Assembly: GCA_934725015.1 (NCBI GenBank)
Contig: CAKVAS010000005.1
Location: forward strand, 62,001 to 126,000
Source: an uncultured Bacteroidales bacterium
Lineage (GTDB): Bacteria > Bacteroidota > Bacteroidia > Bacteroidales > UBA932
DNA: 64,000 bases
Direction: 5' to 3'
Position numbers and translations under genes: made by a program. Positions within the stretch are counted from its first letter, which is position 1. Each line of letters opens with the position of its first letter. Positions 17,153 to 25,623 of the stretch are shown piece by piece. The notes under the pieces were generated by a model, which worked only from the letters and a program-made list of their open reading frames with translations, did not search any database and was not told where the DNA came from.

Positions 17153-19141
17153 CTACGCGTCAACGTTTGCGTAATGCGCGTTCTGTTCGATGAACTCGCG
17201 GCGAGGCGGAACGTCGTCCCCCATGAGCATGGAGAAGGTGAGGTCGGCGGCGGCCGCGTCCTGAATGGTAATCTGGCGGAGCAGGCGATGCTCCGGATCC
17301 ATCGTAGTGTTCGCGAGCTGCTCGTCGCTCATCTCGCCGAGACCTTTATAGCGCTGCACGGTCACGCCCTTGTCGGTTCCCTTTCCAAGCTGGAGGGTAG
17401 CCTCGCGGCGCTGGTCGTCCGTCCAGCAGTAAATCTCCTCCTTGCCCTTCTTCACGAGGTAGAGCGGCGGAGTGGCGAGATAGACATAGCCGTTCTTGAT
17501 GAGGTCGAACATATAGCGGAAGAAGAATGTCAGGATAAGGGTCGCGATGTGCGAGCCATCGACGTCGGCATCGGTCATGATGATGACCTTGTGATAGCGC
17601 AGTTTGCTGAGGTTCAGCGCCTTGCTGTCCTCCTCGGTGCCGACTGTCACGCCGAGAGCCGTGTAGATGTTGCGGATTTCCTCGCTTTCGAACACCCTGT
17701 GAGTAAGCGCCTTCTCCACATTGAGAATCTTACCCCTCAGAGGAAGGATGGCCTGGGTCTTGCGGTCGCGTCCCTGCTTCGCCGTACCGCCTGCGGAGTC
17801 TCCCTCGACGAGGAAGAGTTCGCATTTCTCCGGATCCCTCTCGGAGCAGTCCGCGAGCTTGCCGGGCATTCCGGCTCCCGACATTACGGACTTTCTCTGC
17901 ACGAGCTCACGCGCCTTGCGGGCCTCGTGGCGCGCCGTCGCGGCGAGTATCACCTTATCGACAATGGCCTTGGCCTCCTTCGGGTTCTCCTCAAGGAATG
18001 CCTCAAGCGCCGAAGACACGGCCTGCGAGACGGCAGGATCGACCTCTCCGTTTCCAAGCTTGGTCTTGGTCTGTCCCTCGAACTGAGGCTCGGCGACCTT
18101 GACTGAAATCACCGCCGTAAGTCCCTCCCTGAAATCCTCGGCGGCAAGGTCGAACTTGAGCTTCGAGAGGAAGTTGTTCTTGTCGGCGTATGCCTTCAGG
18201 GTCTTGGTAAGTCCCCGGCGGAAGCCCGTGAGATGCGTACCGCCCTCTATGGTGTTGATGTTGTTGACGTATGAGCGCACCTCCTCGGAAAATCCGGAGT
18301 TGTACTGGAGGGCGACCTCAATCGGGATAATCTTGGAAGTCTCAAGACAAATCACGGAGCTTATCGGCTCGTTGTGGCTGATGGAGTTGATGTACTCGAC
18401 ATACTGCTTCAGACCCTCCTCGGAATAGAACTCCTCCGTTCCCGGATGAATCGCGTCCATCATTTCCTTGCCTCCGTCCTCGACAGGCTCACGCAGATCG
18501 GTGAGGGTCAGCCTGATTCCCTTGTTGAGGAAAGCGAGCTCACGGAGACGGTTTGCAAGCGTCTTGTACTTGTAGAGGGTCGTGACGGTGAAAATCTCGG
18601 CATCCGGATGGAAAGTTATGGTTGTCCCGGAGTCATTTGACTCCCCAACGACCTCTACGGCCGTCGTCGGCTTGCCCTTTGAATACTCCTGGACGAAAAC
18701 CTTGCCCTCACGGTGAATCTCGGCACGAAGGTAGTCGGAAAGCGCGTTGACGCAGCTCACGCCGACACCATGGAGACCGCCGGAGACCTTGTAGCTGTCC
18801 TTCGAGAACTTTCCTCCGGCATGAAGCACGGTGAGAACGACCTCAAGGGCGGAGCGGTGCTCCTTCTCGTGCATGCCCGTCGGGATGCCTCGTCCGTTGT
18901 CCTTTACAGTTATGGAATTGTCCTTGTTGATTGTGACGTCTATACGGTTGCAGTATCCTGCAAGCGCCTCGTCTATACTGTTGTCAACGACCTCATATAC
19001 AAGGTGATGGAGACCTCTTTCGCCAATGTCACCGATGTACATTGAAGGTCTCTTCCTTACGGCCTCAAGCCCTTCGAGAACCTGAATGCTGTTTGCGGAG
19101 TACTGCTGCTCCGCTGCCTTGATTTCTTCGTTTTCAATCAT
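17153..19141 (-). CDS. gyrB: DNA gyrase subunit B
   Basis: ATPase subunit of type II topoisomerase that introduces negative supercoils. It has 662 residues. The GHKL ATPase has EVVDNSIDEALAGY (about 47), DNGRGIPTG and GGLHGVGVSCVNALS. The transducer domain follows. The TOPRIM domain has EGDSAGGTAKQGRDR (about 435) and DADVDGSHI, then the C-terminal QRYKGLGEM. It shows no large Gram-negative-type TOPRIM insertion. It has its own promoter-like site at 19165-19172. gyrA lies 41 kb away in this window, so the two subunits are not in one operon. Confidence 0.97.
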   Translation of the reverse strand: MIENEEIKAAEQQYSANSIQVLEGLEAVRKRPSMYIGDIGERGLHHLVYEVVDNSIDEALAGYCNRIDVTINKDNSITVKDNGRGIPTGMHEKEHRSALEVVLTVLHAGGKFSKDSYKVSGGLHGVGVSCVNALSDYLRAEIHREGKVFVQEYSKGKPTTAVEVVGESNDSGTTITFHPDAEIFTVTTLYKYKTLANRLRELAFLNKGIRLTLTDLREPVEDGGKEMMDAIHPGTEEFYSEEGLKQYVEYINSISHNEPISSVICLETSKIIPIEVALQYNSGFSEEVRSYVNNINTIEGGTHLTGFRRGLTKTLKAYADKNNFLSKLKFDLAAEDFREGLTAVISVKVAEPQFEGQTKTKLGNGEVDPAVSQAVSSALEAFLEENPKEAKAIVDKVILAATARHEARKARELVQRKSVMSGAGMPGKLADCSERDPEKCELFLVEGDSAGGTAKQGRDRKTQAILPLRGKILNVEKALTHRVFESEEIRNIYTALGVTVGTEEDSKALNLSKLRYHKVIIMTDADVDGSHIATLILTFFFRYMFDLIKNGYVYLATPPLYLVKKGKEEIYCWTDDQRREATLQLGKGTDKGVTVQRYKGLGEMSDEQLANTTMDPEHRLLRQITIQDAAAADLTFSMLMGDDVPPRREFIEQNAHYANVDA

Positions 19142-19164
19142 TTCGTAAAATTCGTTTTAGCCTG

Positions 19165-19172
19165 CAAATATA
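19165..19172 (-). promoter_or_regulatory. -7 element TATATTTG for gyrB
   Basis: On the minus strand TATATTTG lies about 24 bp before the gyrB ATG, in the 35-bp gap after the outer-membrane protein gene. It gives gyrB an internal promoter with a leader of about 17 nt. Confidence 0.55.
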
Positions 19173-19176
19173 GCGA

Positions 19177-20952
19177 TTATTTTCCAAAACTCAAACGCAG
19201 TCCGGCGGTAAGTTCCGGTCCCCTTTCAGCATAGAGAGGCGTGCGCTGAATCGTCTGTCCTGTAAGCCTGCTGCCGTGAAGCCAGAAGGCGAGCTGCCTG
19301 CTGTACTGGAACTCCGCCGAAAGATACGGTTCGCCGAAGCCGGGAAGCCTATAAGAAGTCATGGCGTCCGGGGCGGTCTCCATACGTCCCGTCCTCGCGG
19401 TGGAAAATTCGCAGCCGACTCCGGCAAATATCCTCTTAATAATGTTGAACTGCACGGAAACATCACCCGCAAACGCCGCCGGGGCGACGTACTGGAGGGC
19501 GTCGTCGCGAACATGGAGACCATTGTAGCGCAGTTTCATGTCAATCCGCCCCCAGTCGTCGGAATATCTCGCGTCAAGCCCAGCCCTAAGCTGTCCCGAG
19601 GACGCATAGGCAAGGCCATACACCGGCAGCTCTGAAACGACGCCACCGAGTTCCACGGGCATCAGGCAAACACTTTCTACAGTCGAGGTGGCCCGCTCCG
19701 ACCATGACACGAAAGCCTCATACCCGAAAACGGAACGGATGCGTCCCCTGATGCCGAAGGAGGCGTTCACCCGCTCCACGGTGTTTCCGAGCACATGATT
19801 GGTGCGAAGTACGTCAGTGGATATTCCGTAGTGGCGGTAATCATCGACGGTTGAAGTATATGAGTTCATATACTCCCCGCCGTCAATCCGCAGCCACAGG
19901 CCGAGCGGCACACGGCGGAAATCGTAGCCTATCTTCAGCGCCGGGTAGGCATACTGGCTCTTCGCGTAGTTCTCATAACCGGCTCCGGACGACGCGAACG
20001 GGACGTCAATCTTCAGTCCGAGGTCGAATGACCAGCCCTTCACATTGAGCCGGTAGCGGGGAGCGAACTCGAAGATGGCTGCCGTATGCGTCAGGGCATA
20101 CATATAGGACGCGACGTCGGCGTTCATGTCAAGCACGAAGCGTCCGGCCTTTTTCGTGCGGACGTTAAGGCTCACGCCGGCCTTGAAGCTGTTTTCTCCG
20201 ACGGCAAGGCGTTCTTCGGCATATTTCGGGTTCATGCAGTCATGGCCGAAGCCGTATTTCACCCATGTCTCGAATCCAACGCCTCCGCTGACGGTGTCCT
20301 TGGAAAAGACACGGACCTCAGCAGTCCCCCTGTCAAGGCTGCGGCTGCGGAGCCAGTCCCGCTGCTGCAGGCCGGAATAGGCAATGTCGGCGGTGAATCC
20401 CACGCGGTTCCAGTCGTAGCGGAAGGACATTCCGGCATCGTTGTCCATGTCGTAGTTCCATCCTGTCCAGTACTGTCTCCGTCCGTCCTCTCCCCGGAGT
20501 CCGGTGAGGCGGTTCCGGCCGTCCAGCCCTACCCTGCGGTAGTCTCCGACATAGGAATGATGGGAACCATAGACATCGAGGGAAAGCCTGCCGTTTGAAA
20601 CCGGAGACCAGACGACGTCCAGCTCCGGGTGAAGCGTATAGCCGAGCCCTGCATTCATGTAGAACACTCCTGGACGACGGTTCCCCACGGAGGGCTTCAT
20701 ATCGACGCTGTACGGACTGAATTCGTATGCCCCTCGGTAGGGACGGTCGAACACCGAATAGTCGAACGTCATGTCGAAGCGTCGCACGGAGTCCGGAACG
20801 GCCATCTCTATCTCCCCCTTCCTTGCATTTTCGGTCGCCGCCCTGTACTTGTTGGTGACGACAACGGTAGGATTATAGCTCTGTGCGGACGCGGCCCCGG
20901 CAAAAGCGCAAAGGCAGGCGAGAGCAATCATATATCTTCTCATATATCCCAT
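19177..20952 (-). CDS. Outer-membrane beta-barrel protein (TonB-dependent-receptor-like)
   Basis: Function unknown. It has 591 residues with a signal peptide ending at ASAQ (about residue 24). A short periplasmic segment follows (VTNKYRA, then VPDSVRRFDMTFDYSVFD). The rest alternates aromatic and polar residues as in amphipathic beta strands, with many Tyr/Trp-girdle positions, and ends in the strand TAGLRLSFGK. It lacks a plug domain and TonB box, so it is a barrel or porin-like protein rather than a full receptor. The frame opens with TTG at 20970; ATG 20952 (or 20943) gives the better signal peptide. It starts 45 bp after a large TPR protein gene, in what looks like one transcription unit. 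Confidence 0.7.
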   Translation of the reverse strand: MGYMRRYMIALACLCAFAGAASAQSYNPTVVVTNKYRAATENARKGEIEMAVPDSVRRFDMTFDYSVFDRPYRGAYEFSPYSVDMKPSVGNRRPGVFYMNAGLGYTLHPELDVVWSPVSNGRLSLDVYGSHHSYVGDYRRVGLDGRNRLTGLRGEDGRRQYWTGWNYDMDNDAGMSFRYDWNRVGFTADIAYSGLQQRDWLRSRSLDRGTAEVRVFSKDTVSGGVGFETWVKYGFGHDCMNPKYAEERLAVGENSFKAGVSLNVRTKKAGRFVLDMNADVASYMYALTHTAAIFEFAPRYRLNVKGWSFDLGLKIDVPFASSGAGYENYAKSQYAYPALKIGYDFRRVPLGLWLRIDGGEYMNSYTSTVDDYRHYGISTDVLRTNHVLGNTVERVNASFGIRGRIRSVFGYEAFVSWSERATSTVESVCLMPVELGGVVSELPVYGLAYASSGQLRAGLDARYSDDWGRIDMKLRYNGLHVRDDALQYVAPAAFAGDVSVQFNIIKRIFAGVGCEFSTARTGRMETAPDAMTSYRLPGFGEPYLSAEFQYSRQLAFWLHGSRLTGQTIQRTPLYAERGPELTAGLRLSFGK

Positions 20953-20997
20953 ATACTCAATGACTTTCAATTTAACGCCAATCTGACGGTGCCCTCC

Positions 20998-23900
20998 CTA
21001 TTTCGATTCCATCTCCGCAAGGCGTTCCAGCCTCATGCGGACATTGTCCTGAACGTCGTCGGTGTCGGAAGCGGGGGTGTAGCCGTCCCGCACGCTCTCG
21101 AAGGTGGCCCTGGCCTGCCGCAAGTCTCCCTGTTCGGCAAAGGAGTCGCCGAGAACGAGAAACGCCCTCGCCAACCAATAATTCTGTTTCGTGCCGGAAT
21201 CGGAGAAGGCATAGACAAGTTCCTCGACGGCACGGTAGTCGGCACGGTCGAACTTGTCCTGAATCAGCTGATACGCGGACTCGGCCCCGTATGCGTCGGC
21301 GGGGTTCTTCGCCAGAGAGGCAAAGAGCTCATAAGCGGAATCGCGTCGGCTGAGAGCGAGAAGCGACTTGGCTCGGATATACTCGGCCTCCCTCAGCAGT
21401 CCGGCGGAAACGGAATCCGACGCGGCGACTGCCCCGGCGCACTCCTCGGCCTCAGGATATAGCCTTGCCCTGTAGGCGGAACGCATCCGTCCGACAAGCG
21501 CACTTCTTCCGGTCTCTCCGGAGGAAACCTTGCCGTATAGGGAAGTGTAGGCGAGATAGGCCTCGTCCCAATGCTCCAGCGTGAAGGACAGTTCTGCATA
21601 GCGGAGCATCGCGGTCTCAACGAAAACGCCCTCTCCCCTGTCAATGACCTCCTCGTATGCATCGCGGGCACGCTCATAGTCTCCGGTCAGGCGCAGGCAT
21701 TCGGCCATATAGAATCCGGCCTTGTCCCTGCTGCGTCCGGACGGATATTCCTGCACATACTCGGCAAGCGCGGACATCGCCTTCCCGTACTCCCTGTCGA
21801 GGAAAAGCTGCTCGGCGGAGGCAAAAAAGAAGTCGTCCTTCTCCTCGTCGGTCTTTGACGCGCCCTTGCCGATGCTTCCAATGTAGGCGAGATATTCCTT
21901 CGGATGCCCTTCCGACCGGTAGATGGACTCTATCGCGAGCAGGGCATTGTCGGCATATTCCGTCCCGGCCATGTTTTCGGCCACGCGCTTGTAATATCCC
22001 AGAGCCTCGTCCCTGCGCCTGGAGTTCCTTGCAAGCATCGCCTTTTCAAGCAGCGCCTGAGCCACATACGAGCTGTCCGTCACGCTGTCAATCACACGGT
22101 CGAAGCATTCCGACGCCGCGGCTCCGTCCTTCGCCTCGACATAGCTCCGCCCCAGTTCGAGCATGGCGTCGGCATAGTGTTCCGCCTCAGGCTTCGCCTC
22201 CTTCACCTCGGCAAGACGCTCAATCTTCTTCGCAAGCTTTCCGTCCAGGCCGTAAGCCACGGCAGCCTGCCAGTAGGGATAGACGTCGTCCGGATCGCGA
22301 TAGCTGTCCGCGACGGTGCCGTAGGCCTCTGCGGCCGCCCTGTAGTCCCCACGGATGAAGCTGCAGTCCGCTATTCGTGTCAGCGCGTCCTTAAGGAAGC
22401 CCGAGGAGATGCGCGTGTAGGTCCAGTTCTGCTGCCCGGCGTACTCGTCGAACCACTTGACCGCCTGGTCATAGTCTCCGAGGCTGTAATAGGCATACCC
22501 TATATTATAAGGTATGAGGCTTCCCTCCTGCGTACCGTTCAGAGCGGAGACATTGTAGAGCGACTTGGAGACGGAAACCGCATCGGAATAGCTGCCGCTC
22601 CGGTAGTAGGTCTCGGCAAGCCAGTATCTCGCCAGCTGGTTGAACGAATCGCTGGCGTCTGAGTAGAAGGTCACCGTCTTGAGGCACGGCACCGCGGCGC
22701 GGAAAGAGCCGGCCGAAAGGAGCTGCTTGGCGCGCAGATAGTTGGCCTTCATGTAGTTGCGCTGCATCTCTCCGGTAAGCTCATCTATATTGTCGTAGGC
22801 ATCGATTGCCCCCTGATAGTCCCGGCTGTAGAGCGCCGTGAGGGCGATGTAGCCGTAGATGTCCTGACTGTCGGTCTCCGGATAGCGCTTCAGATATTCC
22901 TTGAACACTGAGACGTCGGTGTTGAGGTCAAAGGCGAGCTTCGCGTAGTTGAACATCGCGTCCTTCTCGATGGACTTGTCCCACGAGCGCAGCGAAGCGT
23001 CGCGGAATGCCCCCATGGCAGCGACCTTGTTCTTCGTCTTTATGTAGGAATATGCCCTGTGGTAGTCGGCAATCTGCCCGAGCGAGTCGGTTCTGTCCTC
23101 CATCTTCTCAAAATTCTCAATCGCTCCGGCATAGTCCCCGACAGCATAGAGCACCGAGCCCGCGAAGAAACGGTCCGAACGGGTCATCTCCGAATTTCCG
23201 GACGAGTTCAGGTCGTAGTATTTCTTGGCCGTCGCGGCATCCCCTGTGACAAGCGCCGACTCCGCAATCATCCTGTTCAGGCGCGGTCGCCTGTCGGACG
23301 GGACGGAGGCTGAAATCTCCGGGCCGCGCCTCAGCACATAGTCGTAGTCTTCGAGCATAAAGCGGCACTCAAGAGTGTAGTAGTCAGACATTTCGGCAAA
23401 ACGCCTGTCTTTTCCTGACTTCGTGAACCAGCCGATGGCCTCGGAAAATTCGTTCCGCTTATAGCTGATGTAGCCGAGGGAGTACTGGGACGGGGCCGTG
23501 TAGTCCGACTTCGGCAGCGAAACCACTTGACAGAAAAGTTCATGCGCCTTGTCGTAATCCCCTGTCTCCTGCGCGGAGAAAGCGTACTTGAAGACATACT
23601 CCGTCCTCGACGAACGCCGCAGCTGCTCGGGCTTCATGGTTCCGAATATTTCCGCACATTCGGCGTATTTCCCTTGTTCAAAGAGATTTACGGCATGAGC
23701 AAAACGAAGCCGAGGAATCATTTCGGAGGATGGATATTCCGCGACGAAGGATTCGATGTCATGGATATATCCGTAGGTTTCGAGGGACGCGGAGCACAGG
23801 ATGGAATATCCCTTCGCCTCGGTGGAGCCGGTCCGCTCGTAAATTTCATCGAAAACGGTTCTCGCGCGGCTGTACATCCCCTTGTCGTAGAGTCTGAGGG

Positions 23901-24048
23901 CACGGGAAAATGACGACGACGGTGACATTTCTTCAGCGACGACGGCATTTTTCGACTGGGAAGCCGAAGCCTCGGGCATATTTTCGGATGCCGCCGACGT
24001 GAAGCCGAGCGCGGATATGACGGTGAATATATATATACCTTTGAACAT
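20998..24048 (-). CDS. Large periplasmic TPR-repeat protein
   Basis: Function unknown; probably a scaffold in the periplasm. It has 1016 residues with an N-terminal signal peptide (about 1-22) and then an almost continuous array of TPR-type helix pairs. Recognisable units are centred on AKGYSILCSASLE, ALFCQVVSLPKSDYTAP, GYISYKRNEFSEAIGWFTKS, IGYAYYSLGDYDQAVKWFDE and ALGYYKRVAENMAGTEYADN. The Gly-Ala-Tyr/Phe spacing fits the BamD/YbgF-like subgroup. It is the first gene of the unit that continues into the barrel protein and gyrB. The pairing suggests a partner role at the outer membrane, which is inference. Confidence 0.85.
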   Translation of the reverse strand: MFKGIYIFTVISALGFTSAASENMPEASASQSKNAVVAEEMSPSSSFSRALRLYDKGMYSRARTVFDEIYERTGSTEAKGYSILCSASLETYGYIHDIESFVAEYPSSEMIPRLRFAHAVNLFEQGKYAECAEIFGTMKPEQLRRSSRTEYVFKYAFSAQETGDYDKAHELFCQVVSLPKSDYTAPSQYSLGYISYKRNEFSEAIGWFTKSGKDRRFAEMSDYYTLECRFMLEDYDYVLRRGPEISASVPSDRRPRLNRMIAESALVTGDAATAKKYYDLNSSGNSEMTRSDRFFAGSVLYAVGDYAGAIENFEKMEDRTDSLGQIADYHRAYSYIKTKNKVAAMGAFRDASLRSWDKSIEKDAMFNYAKLAFDLNTDVSVFKEYLKRYPETDSQDIYGYIALTALYSRDYQGAIDAYDNIDELTGEMQRNYMKANYLRAKQLLSAGSFRAAVPCLKTVTFYSDASDSFNQLARYWLAETYYRSGSYSDAVSVSKSLYNVSALNGTQEGSLIPYNIGYAYYSLGDYDQAVKWFDEYAGQQNWTYTRISSGFLKDALTRIADCSFIRGDYRAAAEAYGTVADSYRDPDDVYPYWQAAVAYGLDGKLAKKIERLAEVKEAKPEAEHYADAMLELGRSYVEAKDGAAASECFDRVIDSVTDSSYVAQALLEKAMLARNSRRRDEALGYYKRVAENMAGTEYADNALLAIESIYRSEGHPKEYLAYIGSIGKGASKTDEEKDDFFFASAEQLFLDREYGKAMSALAEYVQEYPSGRSRDKAGFYMAECLRLTGDYERARDAYEEVIDRGEGVFVETAMLRYAELSFTLEHWDEAYLAYTSLYGKVSSGETGRSALVGRMRSAYRARLYPEAEECAGAVAASDSVSAGLLREAEYIRAKSLLALSRRDSAYELFASLAKNPADAYGAESAYQLIQDKFDRADYRAVEELVYAFSDSGTKQNYWLARAFLVLGDSFAEQGDLRQARATFESVRDGYTPASDTDDVQDNVRMRLERLAEMESK

Positions 24049-24063
24049 AAGCCAAAATTTTTA

Positions 24064-24071
24064 CAAATTTA
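24064..24071 (-). promoter_or_regulatory. -7 element TAAATTTG for the TPR-barrel unit
   Basis: TAAATTTG on the minus strand, 15 bp before ATG 24048; the leader would be about 10 nt. It is divergent from the ftsE promoter 16 bp away. Confidence 0.5.
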
Positions 24072-24086
24072 CTCAAAATTTCTCAC

Positions 24087-24094
24087 TATCTTTG
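24087..24094 (+). promoter_or_regulatory. -7 element TATCTTTG for the ftsE-nth-antiporter unit
   Basis: TATCTTTG on the plus strand predicts a start near 24101 and a leader of about 60 nt before the ATG at 24163. Confidence 0.55.
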
Positions 24095-24162
24095 CGAGGA
24101 TATGGCCTTTTTTGCACATATCATTTTGAACATATCGTTCCGAACGAATAATTTGATTTGAC

Positions 24163-24924
24163 ATGAATCCGCTGATACAATTCAATGACGCCGACATCAT
24201 GAACGGCGAGACGACCGTGATTTACGGGCTGAACCTGACGGTGGAGCCCGGGGATTTCGTCTATATCGTCGGGAAGGTCGGAACGGGTAAGACGTCGATC
24301 ATCAGGACGATGATTGCGGAAAACCCGCTCGGAAAGGGAGAGGGAGAGGTCTGCGGATTCAATCTGAGAACAATCCGGGAGAAGGAAATTCCGTTTCTGC
24401 GCCGGAAGCTCGGCGTGGTCTTTCAGGATTTCCAGCTGCTGATGGACAGGAGCGTGCACGACAACCTGCATTTTGTGCTTGAGGCCACCGACTGGAAGGT
24501 CGAGGCGGAGATGGAGGCGAGGATTGAGGAGGTTCTGACGGCGGTCGGCATGGCAAGGAAGGCTCACAAGATGCCGCACCAGCTTTCGGGCGGTGAGCAG
24601 CAGAGGATTGCTATCGCGAGGGCCATTCTGAACCGTCCGCAGGTGATTCTGGCGGACGAGCCGACGGGAAATCTCGATGTGGAGACTGCGGAGGGCATAA
24701 TGCAGCTGCTCCGGAGGCTCAACGAGGAGAACGGGACGGCAGTGGTGATGGTGACGCATAATCTGCAGCTGTGCGAAAGGTATCCCGGACGGGTTCTCGT
24801 CTGCGGAAACGAGGAGTGCAGGGAACGTGAAGGCGCGGTGCCAATGCCGGACACCATGAGCGGTGAGGACATTGCGGCAAAACACGTTACCATGGACATG
24901 AATGCGAATGCAGTTACCGAGTAA
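24163..24924 (+). CDS. ftsE: FtsE-like ABC transporter ATP-binding protein
   Basis: In other bacteria FtsE pairs with the membrane protein FtsX to control septal peptidoglycan hydrolases. It has 253 residues: Walker A GKVGTGKTS (about 38), Q-loop VVFQDFQLL (about 92), signature LSGGEQQRI (about 145), Walker B VILADEPTGNLD (about 165) and the switch His in VMVTHNL. The C-terminal tail after about 220 (CGNEECREREGA) is unusual. No ftsX is adjacent, so the assignment rests on the ATPase subtype. nth starts 8 bp after its stop. Confidence 0.8.
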   Translation: MNPLIQFNDADIMNGETTVIYGLNLTVEPGDFVYIVGKVGTGKTSIIRTMIAENPLGKGEGEVCGFNLRTIREKEIPFLRRKLGVVFQDFQLLMDRSVHDNLHFVLEATDWKVEAEMEARIEEVLTAVGMARKAHKMPHQLSGGEQQRIAIARAILNRPQVILADEPTGNLDVETAEGIMQLLRRLNEENGTAVVMVTHNLQLCERYPGRVLVCGNEECREREGAVPMPDTMSGEDIAAKHVTMDMNANAVTE

Positions 24925-24932
24925 TCCGAAGA

Positions 24933-25574
24933 ATGACGAAGAAGGAAAGATACGCGGCGGTCCTCGGAGCGCTGAGGGAAAAAATGGGAAATGTCGGAAG
25001 CGAGCTCATGTTCGCATCCCCGTTCCAGCTTATTGTAGCCGTGGTGCTCTCGGCACAGTGCACCGACAAGCGGGTGAACATGGTCACCCCGGAGCTTTTC
25101 AGGCGCTGGCCCGACGCCCGCTCGCTGTCTCAGGCGTCGTTTGAGGAGGTCTTTGAGGCTGTGCGCTCGGTGTCCTACCCGAACAGCAAGGCCCGTCATC
25201 TGATTGCCCTCGCGAAAATGCTGGTCAGCGATTTCGGCGGCGAGGTGCCTTCAGAGACGGAGGAGCTGGTGAAGCTGCCGGGAGTGGGCAGAAAGACGGC
25301 GAACGTGGTGGCGGCGATAGTCTATGGGAAGCCGGTGATTGCGGTCGATACGCACGTTTTCAGGGTTTCGAGGCGTATCGGGCTGTCGGATGGAACGAAT
25401 GTTGAGGCTGTGGAGAAGGATTTGACCGGGAACATTCCCGCAGAGCAGCGCGCCGACGCCCATCACTACCTCCTGCTTCACGGGAGATATGTCTGCACGG
25501 CACGCGCTCCCCATTGCGATGCCTGCGTCGTGAGGGAATGGTGCAGGGACTACGCCGGCGGAAAGGCCCGCTGA
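24933..25574 (+). CDS. nth: Endonuclease III
   Basis: Base-excision repair glycosylase and AP lyase that removes oxidised pyrimidines. It has 213 residues. The helix-hairpin-helix LPGVGRKTANVV (about 115) holds the catalytic Lys, and the catalytic Asp follows in AVDTHVFRVSRRIGL. The C-terminal 4Fe-4S loop has the canonical C-x6-C-x2-C-x5-C spacing (CTARAPHCDACVVREWC, about 190-206). It lies between the FtsE-like gene and the antiporter with very short spacers. Confidence 0.96.
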   Translation: MTKKERYAAVLGALREKMGNVGSELMFASPFQLIVAVVLSAQCTDKRVNMVTPELFRRWPDARSLSQASFEEVFEAVRSVSYPNSKARHLIALAKMLVSDFGGEVPSETEELVKLPGVGRKTANVVAAIVYGKPVIAVDTHVFRVSRRIGLSDGTNVEAVEKDLTGNIPAEQRADAHHYLLLHGRYVCTARAPHCDACVVREWCRDYAGGKAR

Positions 25575-25623
25575 CTTTATGGGGCGTGAAGCCCCGGCAG
25601 TAACATTTTTTAATCATACGCTT

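Noticed and set aside
17174..18106. 310-codon open frame opposite gyrB, and a similar 331-codon frame at 34555-35550 opposite mltG
   Set aside because: Both are complete antisense shadows of well-supported genes.
24163..24924. Resistance or macrolide-type (MacB/LolD) ABC ATPase
   Set aside because: No permease or lipoprotein-release partner is adjacent and the N-terminal pattern fits FtsE better, though LolD-like function cannot be fully excluded.
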